Positions 39,978 to 48,522 of a stretch of 64,000 bases of DNA are shown in pieces (position 1 is the first letter of the stretch; each line of letters opens with the position of its first letter). Both the position numbers and the translations under genes were made by a program. Below the pieces are notes generated by a model that saw only the letters and a program-made list of their open reading frames with translations, did no database searches and was not told the DNA's origin. Source of the DNA: Microbacterium sp. 1.5R (GTDB lineage Bacteria; Actinomycetota; Actinomycetes; Actinomycetales; Microbacteriaceae); assembly GCF_007667425.1 (NCBI RefSeq), contig NZ_VDRC01000001.1, forward strand, positions 1,766,595-1,830,594. The letters are read 5' to 3'.

Positions 39978-40337
39978 TCAGTTCTCCTTGTCGGGGGTGG
40001 TCGTGCTGTTCGTGGTGGTGCTGTTCAGCTGGTCGATGCGTTGCGCGAGGAAGCGCCAGGTGGACCAGAACTCCTCGAGCTCCTGTCTGCCCGCGAGGTT
40101 GAGGGAGTACACCTTGCGGGGCGGCCCCTTCTCGCTCGGCACCTTCTCGACGTCGACGAGCTTCTTCTGCTCGACGCGCACGAGGAGCGCGTAGATCGTG
40201 CCCTCCGCGATGTCGGTGAACCCGTGATCGCGCAGTCGTGCGGTGATCTCGTATCCGTAGGCCGGCTGCTCGGCGAGCAGGGCCAGGACGATGCCCTCGA
40301 GAGTGCCCTTGAGCATCTCGGTCATCTGCTTGCCCAT
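39978..40337 (-). CDS. PadR family transcriptional regulator
   Basis: A 119-residue winged-helix repressor. MLKGTLEGIVLALLAEQPAY begins the domain, with the PadR signature YGYEITARLRDHGF and EGTIYALLVRVEQKKLV following, then a basic wing (EKGPPRKVYSL) and a C-terminal dimerisation helix. The ATG at 40337 follows AAAGGGG. It heads the operon with DUF1048 and the ABC genes. Two GTACCGGTAC palindromes upstream are likely autoregulatory sites responding to the exported drug. Confidence 0.92.
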   Translation of the reverse strand: MGKQMTEMLKGTLEGIVLALLAEQPAYGYEITARLRDHGFTDIAEGTIYALLVRVEQKKLVDVEKVPSEKGPPRKVYSLNLAGRQELEEFWSTWRFLAQRIDQLNSTTTNSTTTPDKEN

Positions 40338-40375
40338 CGGCTGCCCCTTTCCATTGCGGTACTCAGTGATGCTGG

Positions 40376-40409
40376 GTACCGGTACAAAGTAACACTGAGT
40401 ACCGGTACT
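40376..40409. promoter_or_regulatory. Tandem GTACCGGTAC palindromes upstream of the PadR operon
   Basis: GTACCGGTAC at 40376-40385 and AGTACCGGTACT at 40398-40409, centre to centre 23 bp (about two helical turns), within 40-75 bases of the PadR start. An AGTAC half repeats nearby (40355-40365). Spacing on the same DNA face suits cooperative PadR dimers. Confidence 0.65.
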
Positions 40410-40490
40410 TAGCAAGACTGAATACTGGACGATGTGGCGGAGTGATTCCGGTCGCACTTCGTGCCGTCGGGAGCGGCGAGCGGCGGTACG

Positions 40491-40640
40491 AACTGCGACG
40501 GGAGCGCGGAGCGACGCGCGTGGGCGGCATGAACTGCGACGGGAGCGGAGCGAGCGCGGGTGGGCGGTTCGAACTGCGACGGGAGCGCGGAGCGACCGCA
40601 CGTGGGCGGCGTGGACTGCGACGGGAGCGCGGAGCGAAGT
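40491..40640. repeat. Tandem repeat, four units of ~41 bp
   Basis: AACTGCGACGGGAGCG recurs at 40491, 40532, 40572 and (as GACTGCGACGGGAGCG) 40614, each followed by GGAGCGA and a variable part ending GTGGGCGG. The period is 40-42 bp. The whole gap 40410-40714 between the PadR promoter and the SGNH hydrolase end has no gene. Unit regularity without distinct spacers argues against CRISPR. Confidence 0.75.
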
Positions 40641-40714
40641 CGTCCTTGCGTCCGGAGGGCGGGCGCGACGGGTCGGCGGCGCGGCGTGCCGGCGGGGGCG
40701 CTGTGCGCTGCGCG

Positions 40715-41419
40715 TCAGGCGAGGCGCGCGGCGGCGACCTGCGCCTCGAGCAGCGGCAGCGTGCGCGATGCGGCGGGGCGGATGCGGAGGGCGGCGGCGA
40801 GCTCGAGGGCGAGGGCCGCGTGCCCTGCGGCGCCCGGGTGGAAGGGGTCGTTCATGAGGCCCCACGGCACCCCGCCGCCGCCGAGCTCGATGAAGCGCGC
40901 GTACTGATCGACGAGGATCACGCCGTCTTCGGTGGCGGCATCGCGCACGGCATCCGAGAACTCCGCGATCCGTTCGCGTCCGGGAGCGTTCGGGATGTCG
41001 ATCGCCGGGGGCGTCTGCAGCACGGGGATCGCGTCGATCTCACGCACCCGCGCCACGAAATCGCCGAGCGATGCGCGGAATTCCGCGGCGTCGACGCGCG
41101 GGTTACCAGGCAGCGTGGACACGTCGTTGGTGCCGATCATGAGCGTCACGATGTGCGGCCGCCAAGACGAGACGCGGCGGTCGAAGTCTCCGAGGATGTC
41201 GGGCACCCGGTGCCCGCTGATCGCCGAGTTGACGACGATGTCGCGGGTGCGCTCCAGCTCACCGCGGATCAGTTCGTGCAGGTGCTCGGCGTAGCTGCGT
41301 CCGCCCTGCGTGTGCACGAGCCCGTGTGTGATCGAGTCGCCCGTGATCACCCAGTTGAGCGGTTGGGTGCCGGCGAGCAGCGCGGCGAGACGGGCGAGGT
41401 CGGATGCTGCGGAGGTCAC
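40715..41419 (-). CDS. SGNH/GDSL-type esterase or lipase
   Basis: A 234-residue hydrolase with the SGNH blocks: block I GDSITHG with nucleophile Ser29, the Gly region (NSAISGHRV), block III GTNDVST and block V DPFHPGAAGH with the Asp and His of the triad. There is no signal peptide or membrane segment, so it is probably cytoplasmic, acting on an ester or acetylated carbohydrate. Single gene; the upstream neighbour is the broken corA, 129 bp away. Confidence 0.9.
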   Translation of the reverse strand: MTSAASDLARLAALLAGTQPLNWVITGDSITHGLVHTQGGRSYAEHLHELIRGELERTRDIVVNSAISGHRVPDILGDFDRRVSSWRPHIVTLMIGTNDVSTLPGNPRVDAAEFRASLGDFVARVREIDAIPVLQTPPAIDIPNAPGRERIAEFSDAVRDAATEDGVILVDQYARFIELGGGGVPWGLMNDPFHPGAAGHAALALELAAALRIRPAASRTLPLLEAQVAAARLA

Positions 41420-41548
41420 GGTCCGACCCTACTAGCGAGTTCCAAGCGATACTCCGCCGCCGCCCGGGCGCCCGGGTGCGATGTTCAGGGGGACGCACGG
41501 GCGCCGCTCGGGGCGCCGCACAGGGGGATGGGCGGAGAGCAGGGCTCC

Positions 41549-42550
41549 TCAGAGCCAGCGCTTGTACTTGAACACGCCGTACAGCCCGACCGCGAAGGCC
41601 GCCATCGCGCCGATCGCCATCGGGTATCCGAAGGTCCACTGCAGTTCCGGCATCCCTTCGAAGTTCATGCCGTAGACGGTGCCGACGAGAGTCGGGGCGA
41701 AGATGATCGCCGCCTACGACGAGATCTTCTTGATCTCGTCGTTCTGCGCGAGCCCCGCCTCCGACTGGCGTCGGGCGACGAGCGCCGACTGCACGGTCAA
41801 CGCGTTCTCGAGGATCGCCCGGAACGAGTCGACCTTCTCCTGCACGCGGATGACGTGGTCGAGAACGTCGCGCAGCGACCGCTGCAGCTCCTCGTCGATG
41901 CGGTACTTGTCGGAGCCTCGACGCAGCCACTGCAGCATCCCGGCCAGCGGGTGCACGGCGCGCTGGAAGCCGATGACCTCGCGCGAGAGCTCGTAGATGC
42001 GGCGGGAGAGGGCGTCGTCATCGCTGTCGCCGAACAGCTGGTCCTCGATCTCGTCGATGTCGTTCTCGAGTCCGGCGACGATCGGCTCGTACTCGTCGAC
42101 GACCTCGTCGAGGATCGCGTAGAGCACGGCCTCCGGTCCCATCGCGAGCAGCTCGGGGTTGGCCTCCATGCGCCGACGCACGGCTGCGAGGTTCGGGGAC
42201 TCGGCGTGCCGGATGGTGACGACGAAGTCGGGTCCGATGAAGAGGTGCAGCTCGCCGAACTCGATCGACTCCTCCTTGTCGCGGTACCGGGCGGGCCGCA
42301 GCACCGCGAACAGGGTGTCGCCGTAGCGCTCGACCTTCGAACGCTGGTGCCCCGAGAGTGCATCCTCGACCGCGAGCGGGTGCAGGTCGAACTCTCGGGC
42401 GACCGACTCGACCTCCTGCGGGCTCGGGCGGTAGAGCCCGATCCAGGCGATGCCGCCGAGCGCGCCGAGGGTGCGCGATGTGTCGTCGAGGTGGTGCAGG
42501 GTCTCCACGCGACGTCCGTGGACGTACACGCCGTTGTCGATGAGCGCCAT
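41549..42550 (-). pseudogene. corA: corA-type magnesium/cobalt transporter gene interrupted by one in-frame TAG
   Basis: The frame from 42550 to 41549 (333 codons before the final TGA) encodes a complete CorA protein except for an amber codon at 41714-41716. Before it lies the cytoplasmic funnel domain, 278 residues ending DEIKKISS. After it the same frame continues AAIIFAPTLVGTVYGMNFEG, containing the family signature YGMNF and both membrane helices, ending YKRWL. CorA proteins normally have a Trp (TGG) exactly here, as in KISSWAA. As read, the gene would yield only the soluble part with no channel. Either a recent nonsense mutation or a base-call error; the rest is intact. Confidence 0.9.
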
Positions 42551-42827
42551 GATGCGGCTCCGTTCTCGCAGGCGCGCGTCGCGGCAGGCGACGCGCAGTT
42601 CAGTCGGGGGCTGGATGACGCCGCCGACGCTGCGGAAGGACGTGCGCGAACGCGGAGCGGATGCTCAACGCGAGAGCGCAGGGAGTCGCGACGCAGCGGT
42701 GGCGGCGTCGTAACTATCACCGGACATCGCCATCACCGCCTTTCGGACTCCTCGGGGGTCGGACGCGAGCGCGTCCGGCGAGCCATGTTACTCCCCTCGG
42801 CTCGAAGACGTTCACGCGCCTCTCTTG
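42551..42827 (-). other. Upstream region of the corA gene, no gene seen
   Basis: 277 bases between the corA ATG and a repeat cluster. On the minus strand it could act as a leader. I looked for the conserved M-box (Mg2+ riboswitch) core and did not find it. GACGCGCTCGCGTC-type short inverted repeats are present near 42768-42781 but are unremarkable for this GC content. Confidence 0.3.
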
Positions 42828-42930
42828 CGCCGAGACCCCGGGTTGGTGCCGAGACCCCGGGTTGGTGCCGAGACCCCGGGATGCGGACGTCCACAGTGCG
42901 GGGTCTCGGCGACAACGCGGGGTCTCGGGA
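42828..42930. repeat. CGAGACCCCGGG direct repeats with inverted GGGGTCTCG copies
   Basis: Three direct copies of GCCGAGACCCCGGG with the linker TTGGT between the first two intervals (about 42828-42881), then two inverted copies CGGGGTCTCG (about 42899-42930). Together they can fold into alternative hairpins. Same GGTCTCG word family as in the CHAT insert (16143-16255). It lies just downstream of the Gfo/Idh/MocA operon end and could act as its terminator. Confidence 0.7.
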
Positions 42931-42948
42931 GGCCGGGCCGGGGCGCGA

Positions 42949-43968
42949 TCAGTCCAGCGTCACGACCTGCCCGCCGGAGGCGGCGGAGGCCTGTGCTGCC
43001 TTCACGATCTCGACGGTGCGGATGCCGACGCCGGCGTCGGGCTGCGGTTGCCGCCCCTCGCGCACGGCGGCGACGAACTCGTCGAGCAGCAGGGCGTCGA
43101 GATCGGCGCCGACCGGCGTCCAGGTCTCACCGCTCGCGTCGTGCCCCGCGACGCCCTTCGCAAACGGGCTCACCGTCACCGTGCCGCGCTCCGCGACGAC
43201 CTGCAGCGTCAGCCCGCCCCACGTCGCAGAGTTCATCGGCCAGCTCCACGAGCAGTCGATCGTCGCGATGACGCCGCCGGGGTAGCCGATCGTGACGAGC
43301 CCGCCGGTCTCCACCGCGAGGTCGCGCTGCGCGTGCAGGATGCCGTTCGACACCGCCCTGACCGACATCGCGCGCTCGCCGAGCAGTTCGTCGAGGAGGT
43401 CGGCGCAGTGCACGACGTGGTCGACGAGGGCGCCGCCGCCGGCGAGTTCGGGGTCGGTGAACCAGGCGCGGTCGCCCGGCAGTCTGCCGTTGTTCACCCC
43501 GGTGACGGAGAGGATGCGGCCCAGACGCCCTGCTCGCAGCTCGGCGAGGGCGTCGCGCACGACGGGGGAGAACCGCACGGGGTATGCGACCATGAGGATC
43601 ACTCCCGCCTCGTCGCACGCCCGCTGCATCGCGATCGCGTCGTCGACGGTCGTGGCGAGCGGCTTCTCGCACAGCACGTGCGCGCCGGCGCGAGCCGCCC
43701 GTTCGACGAGGTCGCGGTGCCGCGAGTTCTCGGCCGCGATCACGACGGCATCCGGCTTCCAGGCGAACGCGGCGTCGTAGCCGTCGACGTACGCGACGCC
43801 GAGGTCGGCGGCGAGCTCGGGTCCGCGCGGGGCGTCATCCGGGGCGGAGTGGCCGTCGGGGTCGGTCGCGATGAGCTCGACCCCCGGCATGGCCTTCAGG
43901 GCGTGCACGTAGCTGAGCGCGTGCGTGTGGGCGAACGACAGCACGGCGATGCGCAGCGGAGGGGTCAT
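42949..43968 (-). CDS. Gfo/Idh/MocA family oxidoreductase (A)
   Basis: NAD(P)-dependent sugar or inositol dehydrogenase-type enzyme, 339 residues. N-terminal Rossmann fold (LRIAVLSFAHTHALSYVHAL), the conserved HVLCEKPLAT with the catalytic-site Lys near residue 100, and a C-terminal alpha/beta substrate domain (GALVDHVVHCADLL with the usual Asp-x3-His pattern). The first loop is a variant (SFAHTH in place of GxGxxG). Last gene of a ROK regulator/dehydrogenase B/dehydrogenase A operon with four-base overlaps. Confidence 0.9.
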   Translation of the reverse strand: MTPPLRIAVLSFAHTHALSYVHALKAMPGVELIATDPDGHSAPDDAPRGPELAADLGVAYVDGYDAAFAWKPDAVVIAAENSRHRDLVERAARAGAHVLCEKPLATTVDDAIAMQRACDEAGVILMVAYPVRFSPVVRDALAELRAGRLGRILSVTGVNNGRLPGDRAWFTDPELAGGGALVDHVVHCADLLDELLGERAMSVRAVSNGILHAQRDLAVETGGLVTIGYPGGVIATIDCSWSWPMNSATWGGLTLQVVAERGTVTVSPFAKGVAGHDASGETWTPVGADLDALLLDEFVAAVREGRQPQPDAGVGIRTVEIVKAAQASAASGGQVVTLD

Positions 43969-44960
43969 CGGGCGACCCCCACCTCGGCGAGGGCGACCGG
44001 CGTGCCGGACGCGATCGACGCCATGGCGGCTTCAGCAACGGCCACCGCGTGGATGCCGTCGGCCGGATCGACCCGCGCATCCCGGCGCTCGTGGATCGCG
44101 GCGACGAAGTCGGCGATCTCGGCGTAGTACGAACTCTCCTGCGGCGACATCGGCGGAAGGTAGTCGGTCGCGGCGTCGTCGAGCACGGCATCCGTGCGCT
44201 GCGTGCGGTCTTCGGCGCTGTCGTACCGGAGCCGCCCTTCGGATCCGGCGACCTCGACGCTCGTGCGGAACGGCATGCCCGGGAGCCCCCAGCTCGCGTG
44301 CACGTGACTGATCACCCCGCTGCGGTGCGTGAGCACGACGTGGGATGACACGGGCACCGGCACGCGGTCGTCGACCGTCGGAGGGTTCTGCACCGCGTAG
44401 ACGGAGTCGACGGGGCCGGCGAACCACAGCGCCTGATCGAGGTCGTGGATCATGAGGTCGCGGATGACGCCCCCGCCCGCTCGCTCCGAGAAGAACCAGG
44501 GCGACTGCGGCGCGGAGCCGGTGCGGCTGAACCGCTGCACGGCGATCTCGCCGATGCGGCCGGCGGCGACGGCATCCTTGATCGCGGCGTACTCGGCCAT
44601 GTACCGCACCACGTGGGCGGGGAAGAGTCGCACGCCTGCCTGCGCGGCGGCGGTCGCGACCTCGGCGGCGGCCTTGGCGGTCGCTGCGAGCGGCTTCTCG
44701 CAGATCACGTCGCGCCCGCGGGCGATCGCGCGCAGGGCGAAGTCGGCGTGCGTGCTGCTGGGGGTGACGATGTCGATGAGGTCGACCAGTTCGATCAGCG
44801 CGTCGACGTCGTCGACGACCTCGAAGCCGTACTCGGCGGCGATCTCCTCCGCCCCGTCGAGCGAGGTCACGTATCCGTGGGCGCCGAGGGCCCGCCAGGC
44901 GTCGGCGTGCACGCGCGAGATCCCTCCTGCACCGATGAGTCCGACCGTCAGCGTGCTCAC
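43965..44960 (-). CDS. Gfo/Idh/MocA family oxidoreductase (B)
   Basis: A 331-residue sugar dehydrogenase-type enzyme. Rossmann motif GLIGAGGISRVHADAW, cofactor-site motif RDVICEKPLAA, and the substrate-domain signature GGGVIRDLMIHDLDQALWF (Asp and His for catalysis). GTG start at 44960 overlaps the ROK regulator stop (GTGA). A longer in-frame reading to 45629 lies antisense within the ROK gene. Its stop overlaps dehydrogenase A. Together they probably oxidise and re-reduce a sugar or sugar derivative imported by the divergent ABC transporter. Confidence 0.9.
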   Translation of the reverse strand: MSTLTVGLIGAGGISRVHADAWRALGAHGYVTSLDGAEEIAAEYGFEVVDDVDALIELVDLIDIVTPSSTHADFALRAIARGRDVICEKPLAATAKAAAEVATAAAQAGVRLFPAHVVRYMAEYAAIKDAVAAGRIGEIAVQRFSRTGSAPQSPWFFSERAGGGVIRDLMIHDLDQALWFAGPVDSVYAVQNPPTVDDRVPVPVSSHVVLTHRSGVISHVHASWGLPGMPFRTSVEVAGSEGRLRYDSAEDRTQRTDAVLDDAATDYLPPMSPQESSYYAEIADFVAAIHERRDARVDPADGIHAVAVAEAAMASIASGTPVALAEVGVAR

Positions 44961-46123
44961 TGCTTCTCCTCTGCGGGGTGGGTCGCCGACTCGAGGGTCA
45001 GCGGGGTGATGGGCGGCACCGGCATGTCGTCGATGCCGTAGATGCCGGTGGCGTGGCGGCGGAACGCGTGCACGACGGCGCCGTGCGCGGCGGCCTCGGC
45101 GCCCAGTCGCGCCTCGGCGATCGGCACCTGGAACGGGAGCCCGAGGTGGCCGGGTAGGGCGGCGCGGAGCGGGTCGAGCAGCTGTTCGTGCGCGGCGGAG
45201 AGCCCGCCGCCGATCACGATCATCGCCGGGTCGACCGTCATGACGAGGGTGGCGATGCCGTGGGCGAGCTCGTCGATGAAGGCGTCGAGCTCCTGCTGAG
45301 CGTCGGTGTCGCCCGAGCGGGCGAGCGCGAACACGTCGGCCGCCGAGTCGGCGGTGCGCCAGGTGATCTGACCGGTCTCGGTGTTGAGCCCGCGGAACGC
45401 GAGGCGCCCGATGTCGCCGGCGGCGTTGTGGATGCCGCGGCGCGGTCGTCCGCCGAGGATGAGCCCCATCGAGATGCGGTTGCCGACCGACAGATAGACG
45501 ACGTCGTCGACGAGCTGCGCGACGCCGAGGTGGTGCTCGGCGAGCGCGGCGAGGCGCACCCCGTTGTCGACCGAGACGGGGCATCCGAAGGTCTGGTGCA
45601 GCTGCGCCCCGATGTCGACGCCCGACCACTCGGGGATGACGACCGACATCACCACGCGGCCGGCGTCGTCGACGAGTCCCGGCAGCGAGACGCCGATCGC
45701 ACGCACCCGCGACGCGGGGACCGACGCGGCCGCGAGCGTCTGTCGGACGTCGTCGACCACGGCCGCGAGCTTGGCCGCGCCGTCGTTCTGGGTCGCCACC
45801 CCGGGGAAGCTCCGTTGCGCGACGACGTGACCGGCGAGGTTGGCGAGGATGACGCGCACGCTGGCGTCGCCGATGTCGATGCCGACGACCGTGCCGGCCG
45901 CCGCATGGAAGGAGTAGTGGCGTGCGGGCCGTCCTGCCCCTGACGACGGTGCGACGGATCCTTCGACGATCAGTCCCGAGTCGCTGAGGGCGGCGACGGC
46001 GTTCTCGACGGAGGTGCGCGAGACCTCGAGCGACCGCGCGATCTCGTTCACGGTGGCGGCGCCCGCGTCACGCAGGTGCTGCGCCGACCGGGCGACGATC
46101 GACAGCTGGCTCGGCACGACCAT
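44957..46123 (-). CDS. ROK family transcriptional regulator lacking the zinc motif
   Basis: A 388-residue regulator. Winged helix at residues ~10-70 (AATVNEIARSLEVSRTSVEN), then the ROK fold (VVGIDIGDASVRVILANL, GVSLPGLVDDAGRVV, PVSVDNGVRLAALAEHHLG). Unlike the ROK protein at 4479 and the kinase at 11839, it has no CxCGxxGCxE cysteine cluster: the corresponding stretch reads GDIGRLAFRGLNTETG. Sensing is therefore likely altered. It is divergent from the sugar ABC transporter and leads the two dehydrogenases. Confidence 0.88.
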   Translation of the reverse strand: MVVPSQLSIVARSAQHLRDAGAATVNEIARSLEVSRTSVENAVAALSDSGLIVEGSVAPSSGAGRPARHYSFHAAAGTVVGIDIGDASVRVILANLAGHVVAQRSFPGVATQNDGAAKLAAVVDDVRQTLAAASVPASRVRAIGVSLPGLVDDAGRVVMSVVIPEWSGVDIGAQLHQTFGCPVSVDNGVRLAALAEHHLGVAQLVDDVVYLSVGNRISMGLILGGRPRRGIHNAAGDIGRLAFRGLNTETGQITWRTADSAADVFALARSGDTDAQQELDAFIDELAHGIATLVMTVDPAMIVIGGGLSAAHEQLLDPLRAALPGHLGLPFQVPIAEARLGAEAAAHGAVVHAFRRHATGIYGIDDMPVPPITPLTLESATHPAEEKQ

Positions 46124-46309
46124 GTGCGTCCTCCTTCTCGCCGTCGCGGCGTGCGATCAAAATAGCACACCGCATTCTCAAATGAAGCTCGAGCGTTTTC
46201 CTCCCGGAAACACGCTTGTAACAACAGCTTGCGAAGTTGTACTTGACTAATTATCCCAACCCGATGTCATAATAAACCGTACTCAGCACGGTATGAGCAA
46301 AGGAGCACC
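46124..46309. promoter_or_regulatory. Divergent promoter/operator region of the ROK and ABC transporter operons
   Basis: 186 bases, markedly AT-rich against the flanks. It contains ACAAC-N10-GTTGT (46221-46240), TTTCC/GGAAA around 46197-46210, and a promoter-like TTGACT at 46244 with CATAAT about 19 bases downstream, ahead of the ribosome site AAAGGAG (46299-46305). The ROK regulator is the expected binder. Confidence 0.55.
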
Positions 46310-47548
46310 ATGCGCGTCAGCAAGTTCACCGGCGTCGCCGCAGGCATCGCGGCCGCCACCCTGTTGGCCGGATGTTCGTCCGGCGGAGCCCCCACCGCGG
46401 AGGGCGAGCAGGACATCACCGTCTGGCTGTACCCGGTCATCGCCGACGAGGCGGCCCACAAGGAGTTCTGGGACTCCACCATCGCCGACTTCGAAGAGGA
46501 GAACGAGGGGATCGATGTCTCGTACGAGATCTTCCCGTGGGCGAACCGCGACGAGGCGCTGCAGACGGCCATCGCCGCCGGCAAGGGCCCGGACGTCGTC
46601 TACCTGATCCCGGACCAGCTCGCGGCGTACCAGAAGTCGATCGCACCTCTCAACGACCTGCTCAGCGAGCAGCGTCAGGACGACCTGCTGCCGAACGTCA
46701 AGGACTCCGTCACGATCGGCGGAGACATCCTCGGCGCCCCCATCCTCACCAGCGCGCAGCCTCTCATCTGCAACGCCGCCGCGTTCGAGGCGGCCGGTGT
46801 CACCGAGTACCCCGAGTCATGGGACGACATCGTCGACATCGCGCCGAAGTTCACGGCCGCCGACATGTACGTGCTGAACTACCCGGCCTCGGCCGAGAAC
46901 ACCCTCAACCTGACCTTCTACCCGTTGCTGTGGCAGGCCGGCGGCGGCGTCTTCTCCGATGACGGCGAGGTCGGGTTCGACAGCAAGGCGGGCGAGGAGG
47001 CACTGACCTTCATCACCGACCTGGCCGAGGCCGGCGCGCTCGACCCCGAGGCGCTCACCACGAACGTGCCGCTCGAGCAGACCGCGATCGCCCAGGGCAA
47101 GGTCGCCTGCACCTGGAACAACGGCGTGACCGAGGTCGCACCGTTCTGGGGCGAGGAGAACGTCAAGGTTCTCGCGCCGCTCACCGACGAGGAGTCGGTG
47201 GCGTACGGCACGGTCGGCTCCCTCTCGGTGCTCAAGGGTTCGAAGGCGCAGGATGCCGCGGCGAAGTTCGCCGAGTACGCGACGAGCGCCGACGTCGTGG
47301 AGCCGTACCTCACGGCCGCCGGCTACTTCTCGGCACTCGGCACCACGGAGCCGCTGTACGCCGACGACCCGCTGCTCGGCGAAGTCGAGAAGTACGTGCC
47401 CGACACGACGGTGGGTGAGCTGAACGCCAGCTCGCGTGCGCTCATGGGCGTGCTCGCTCCCGAGATCCAGGCGGCACTGCTCGGCCAGAAGTCGCCGGCC
47501 GATGCGCTGAAGGATGCCGCGACCGCGGCGGCGCCGCTGATCAAGTAG
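46310..47548 (+). CDS. Sugar ABC transporter substrate-binding lipoprotein
   Basis: A 412-residue CUT1-type receptor. Lipobox LLAGC with Cys22 lipidated, short Ser/Gly linker, then the SBP type 1 fold (DITVWLYPVIADEAAHKEFW, ISYEIF-type beta strand, GKGPDVVYLIPDQLA). The ATG at 46310 follows AAAGGAGCACC. First gene of an operon with two permeases. Adjacent dehydrogenases, epimerase and aldolase-type genes suggest a sugar, sugar acid or inositol-like ligand. No ATPase is encoded nearby. Confidence 0.93.
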   Translation: MRVSKFTGVAAGIAAATLLAGCSSGGAPTAEGEQDITVWLYPVIADEAAHKEFWDSTIADFEEENEGIDVSYEIFPWANRDEALQTAIAAGKGPDVVYLIPDQLAAYQKSIAPLNDLLSEQRQDDLLPNVKDSVTIGGDILGAPILTSAQPLICNAAAFEAAGVTEYPESWDDIVDIAPKFTAADMYVLNYPASAENTLNLTFYPLLWQAGGGVFSDDGEVGFDSKAGEEALTFITDLAEAGALDPEALTTNVPLEQTAIAQGKVACTWNNGVTEVAPFWGEENVKVLAPLTDEESVAYGTVGSLSVLKGSKAQDAAAKFAEYATSADVVEPYLTAAGYFSALGTTEPLYADDPLLGEVEKYVPDTTVGELNASSRALMGVLAPEIQAALLGQKSPADALKDAATAAAPLIK

Positions 47549-47553
47549 CCACC

Positions 47554-47587
47554 ACGGGGGTGCGCTGCGACCGCCGCGCACCCCCGT
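47554..47587 (+). terminator. Hairpin between binding-protein and permease genes
   Basis: Perfect 12-bp stem ACGGGGGTGCGC (47554-47565) / GCGCACCCCCGT (47576-47587), 10-base loop, six bases after the binding-protein stop and 30 before the permease ATG. Such intra-operon hairpins usually attenuate or stabilise transcripts so that the receptor is made in excess over permeases. Confidence 0.7.
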
Positions 47588-47616
47588 CCCCTTCCATCAC
47601 GACGTGAGGTCTCCTG

Positions 47617-48522
47617 ATGACGACGGCAACCATGGCGAAGCGACCGCCCGGTCGGGTGGCGCGCGTGCTCGCCCGGCGCGAGGCGCGCATCGCGTTCCTC
47701 TTCGTGCTTCCCGCCTTCCTGCTCTTCATCGCGTTCCGGTTCGGCCCGAGCATCGCCGGAGTGGCGCTGAGCTTCTTCGACTACGACATCTCGGGCGAAG
47801 TCGCGTGGCGCGGTCTCGACCACTTCCAGCGTCTCGTCGCCGACCCGCTCTTCTGGCGGGCCATGGGCACGACCCTCATCTACACGGTGTTCGCGGTGCC
47901 GATCTCGCTCGCCCTGTCGACCATCATGGCGCTCGGTGTGCGCCGCGCGTTCCGCGGTGCCCGGTTCTTCCGCTCCATCTTCTTCCTGCCGGTCATCACC
48001 TCGCTCGTGCTCGCCGGCAGCATCTTCGTCTGGATCTTCTCGAGCAACGGCCCCTGGTCGCAGCTGATGGCGCCACTGGGGCTCGGGGGCTCCTGGCTCG
48101 GGAGCACCGTGCTCGTCATCCCCGCCATCGTCGTCGTCGGTGTCTGGTCGCGGTTCGGCTACGGCATGATGATCGTCATCGCCGCCCTGCAGGACGTGCC
48201 TCGCGAGCTCGAAGAGGCCGCGCTCGTCGACGGCGCGAACGCGTGGAACCGCTTCCGCTACATCGTGTTCCCGTACCTGCGTCCCACCTTCTTCTTCCTC
48301 GCGGTGATCGAGACGACCGCGGCCTTCCAGGTCTTCGACGTCATCTACGTGATGACGCAGGGCGGCCCCGCGAACGCCAGCTACTCGCTCGTCTACCTGC
48401 TCTACGACCAGGGCTTCCGCTACTTCGACTACGGCTACGCCGCCGCGGTCGGTGTGGCCCTGTTCGTCATGACCCTCGCGGTCGCCCTCATCCAGCGCCT
48501 CGTGATCGGAAAGCAGAAATGA
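47617..48522 (+). CDS. Sugar ABC transporter permease, MalF type
   Basis: A 301-residue CUT1 permease, six hydrophobic segments after a short basic N-terminus, EAA loop PRELEEAALVDGANAWNRFR followed by VFPYLRP. The stop overlaps the next permease ATG (ATGA). The ribosome site GAGGTCTCCTG lies upstream. Confidence 0.93.
   Translation: MTTATMAKRPPGRVARVLARREARIAFLFVLPAFLLFIAFRFGPSIAGVALSFFDYDISGEVAWRGLDHFQRLVADPLFWRAMGTTLIYTVFAVPISLALSTIMALGVRRAFRGARFFRSIFFLPVITSLVLAGSIFVWIFSSNGPWSQLMAPLGLGGSWLGSTVLVIPAIVVVGVWSRFGYGMMIVIAALQDVPRELEEAALVDGANAWNRFRYIVFPYLRPTFFFLAVIETTAAFQVFDVIYVMTQGGPANASYSLVYLLYDQGFRYFDYGYAAAVGVALFVMTLAVALIQRLVIGKQK

Noticed and set aside
6189..41716. Genome-wide recoding of TAG as a sense codon
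   Set aside because: TAG ends other intact genes here (2637-2639, 25860-25862, 21329-21331), so TAG acts as a normal stop; only local explanations remain.
42551..42827. M-box magnesium riboswitch upstream of corA
   Set aside because: The conserved M-box core sequence could not be found on the minus strand.
40491..42930. Tandem repeats at 40491-40640 and 42828-42930 as possible CRISPR arrays
   Set aside because: Units adjoin without distinct spacers, the periods are ~41 and ~20 bp, and no cas genes are nearby.
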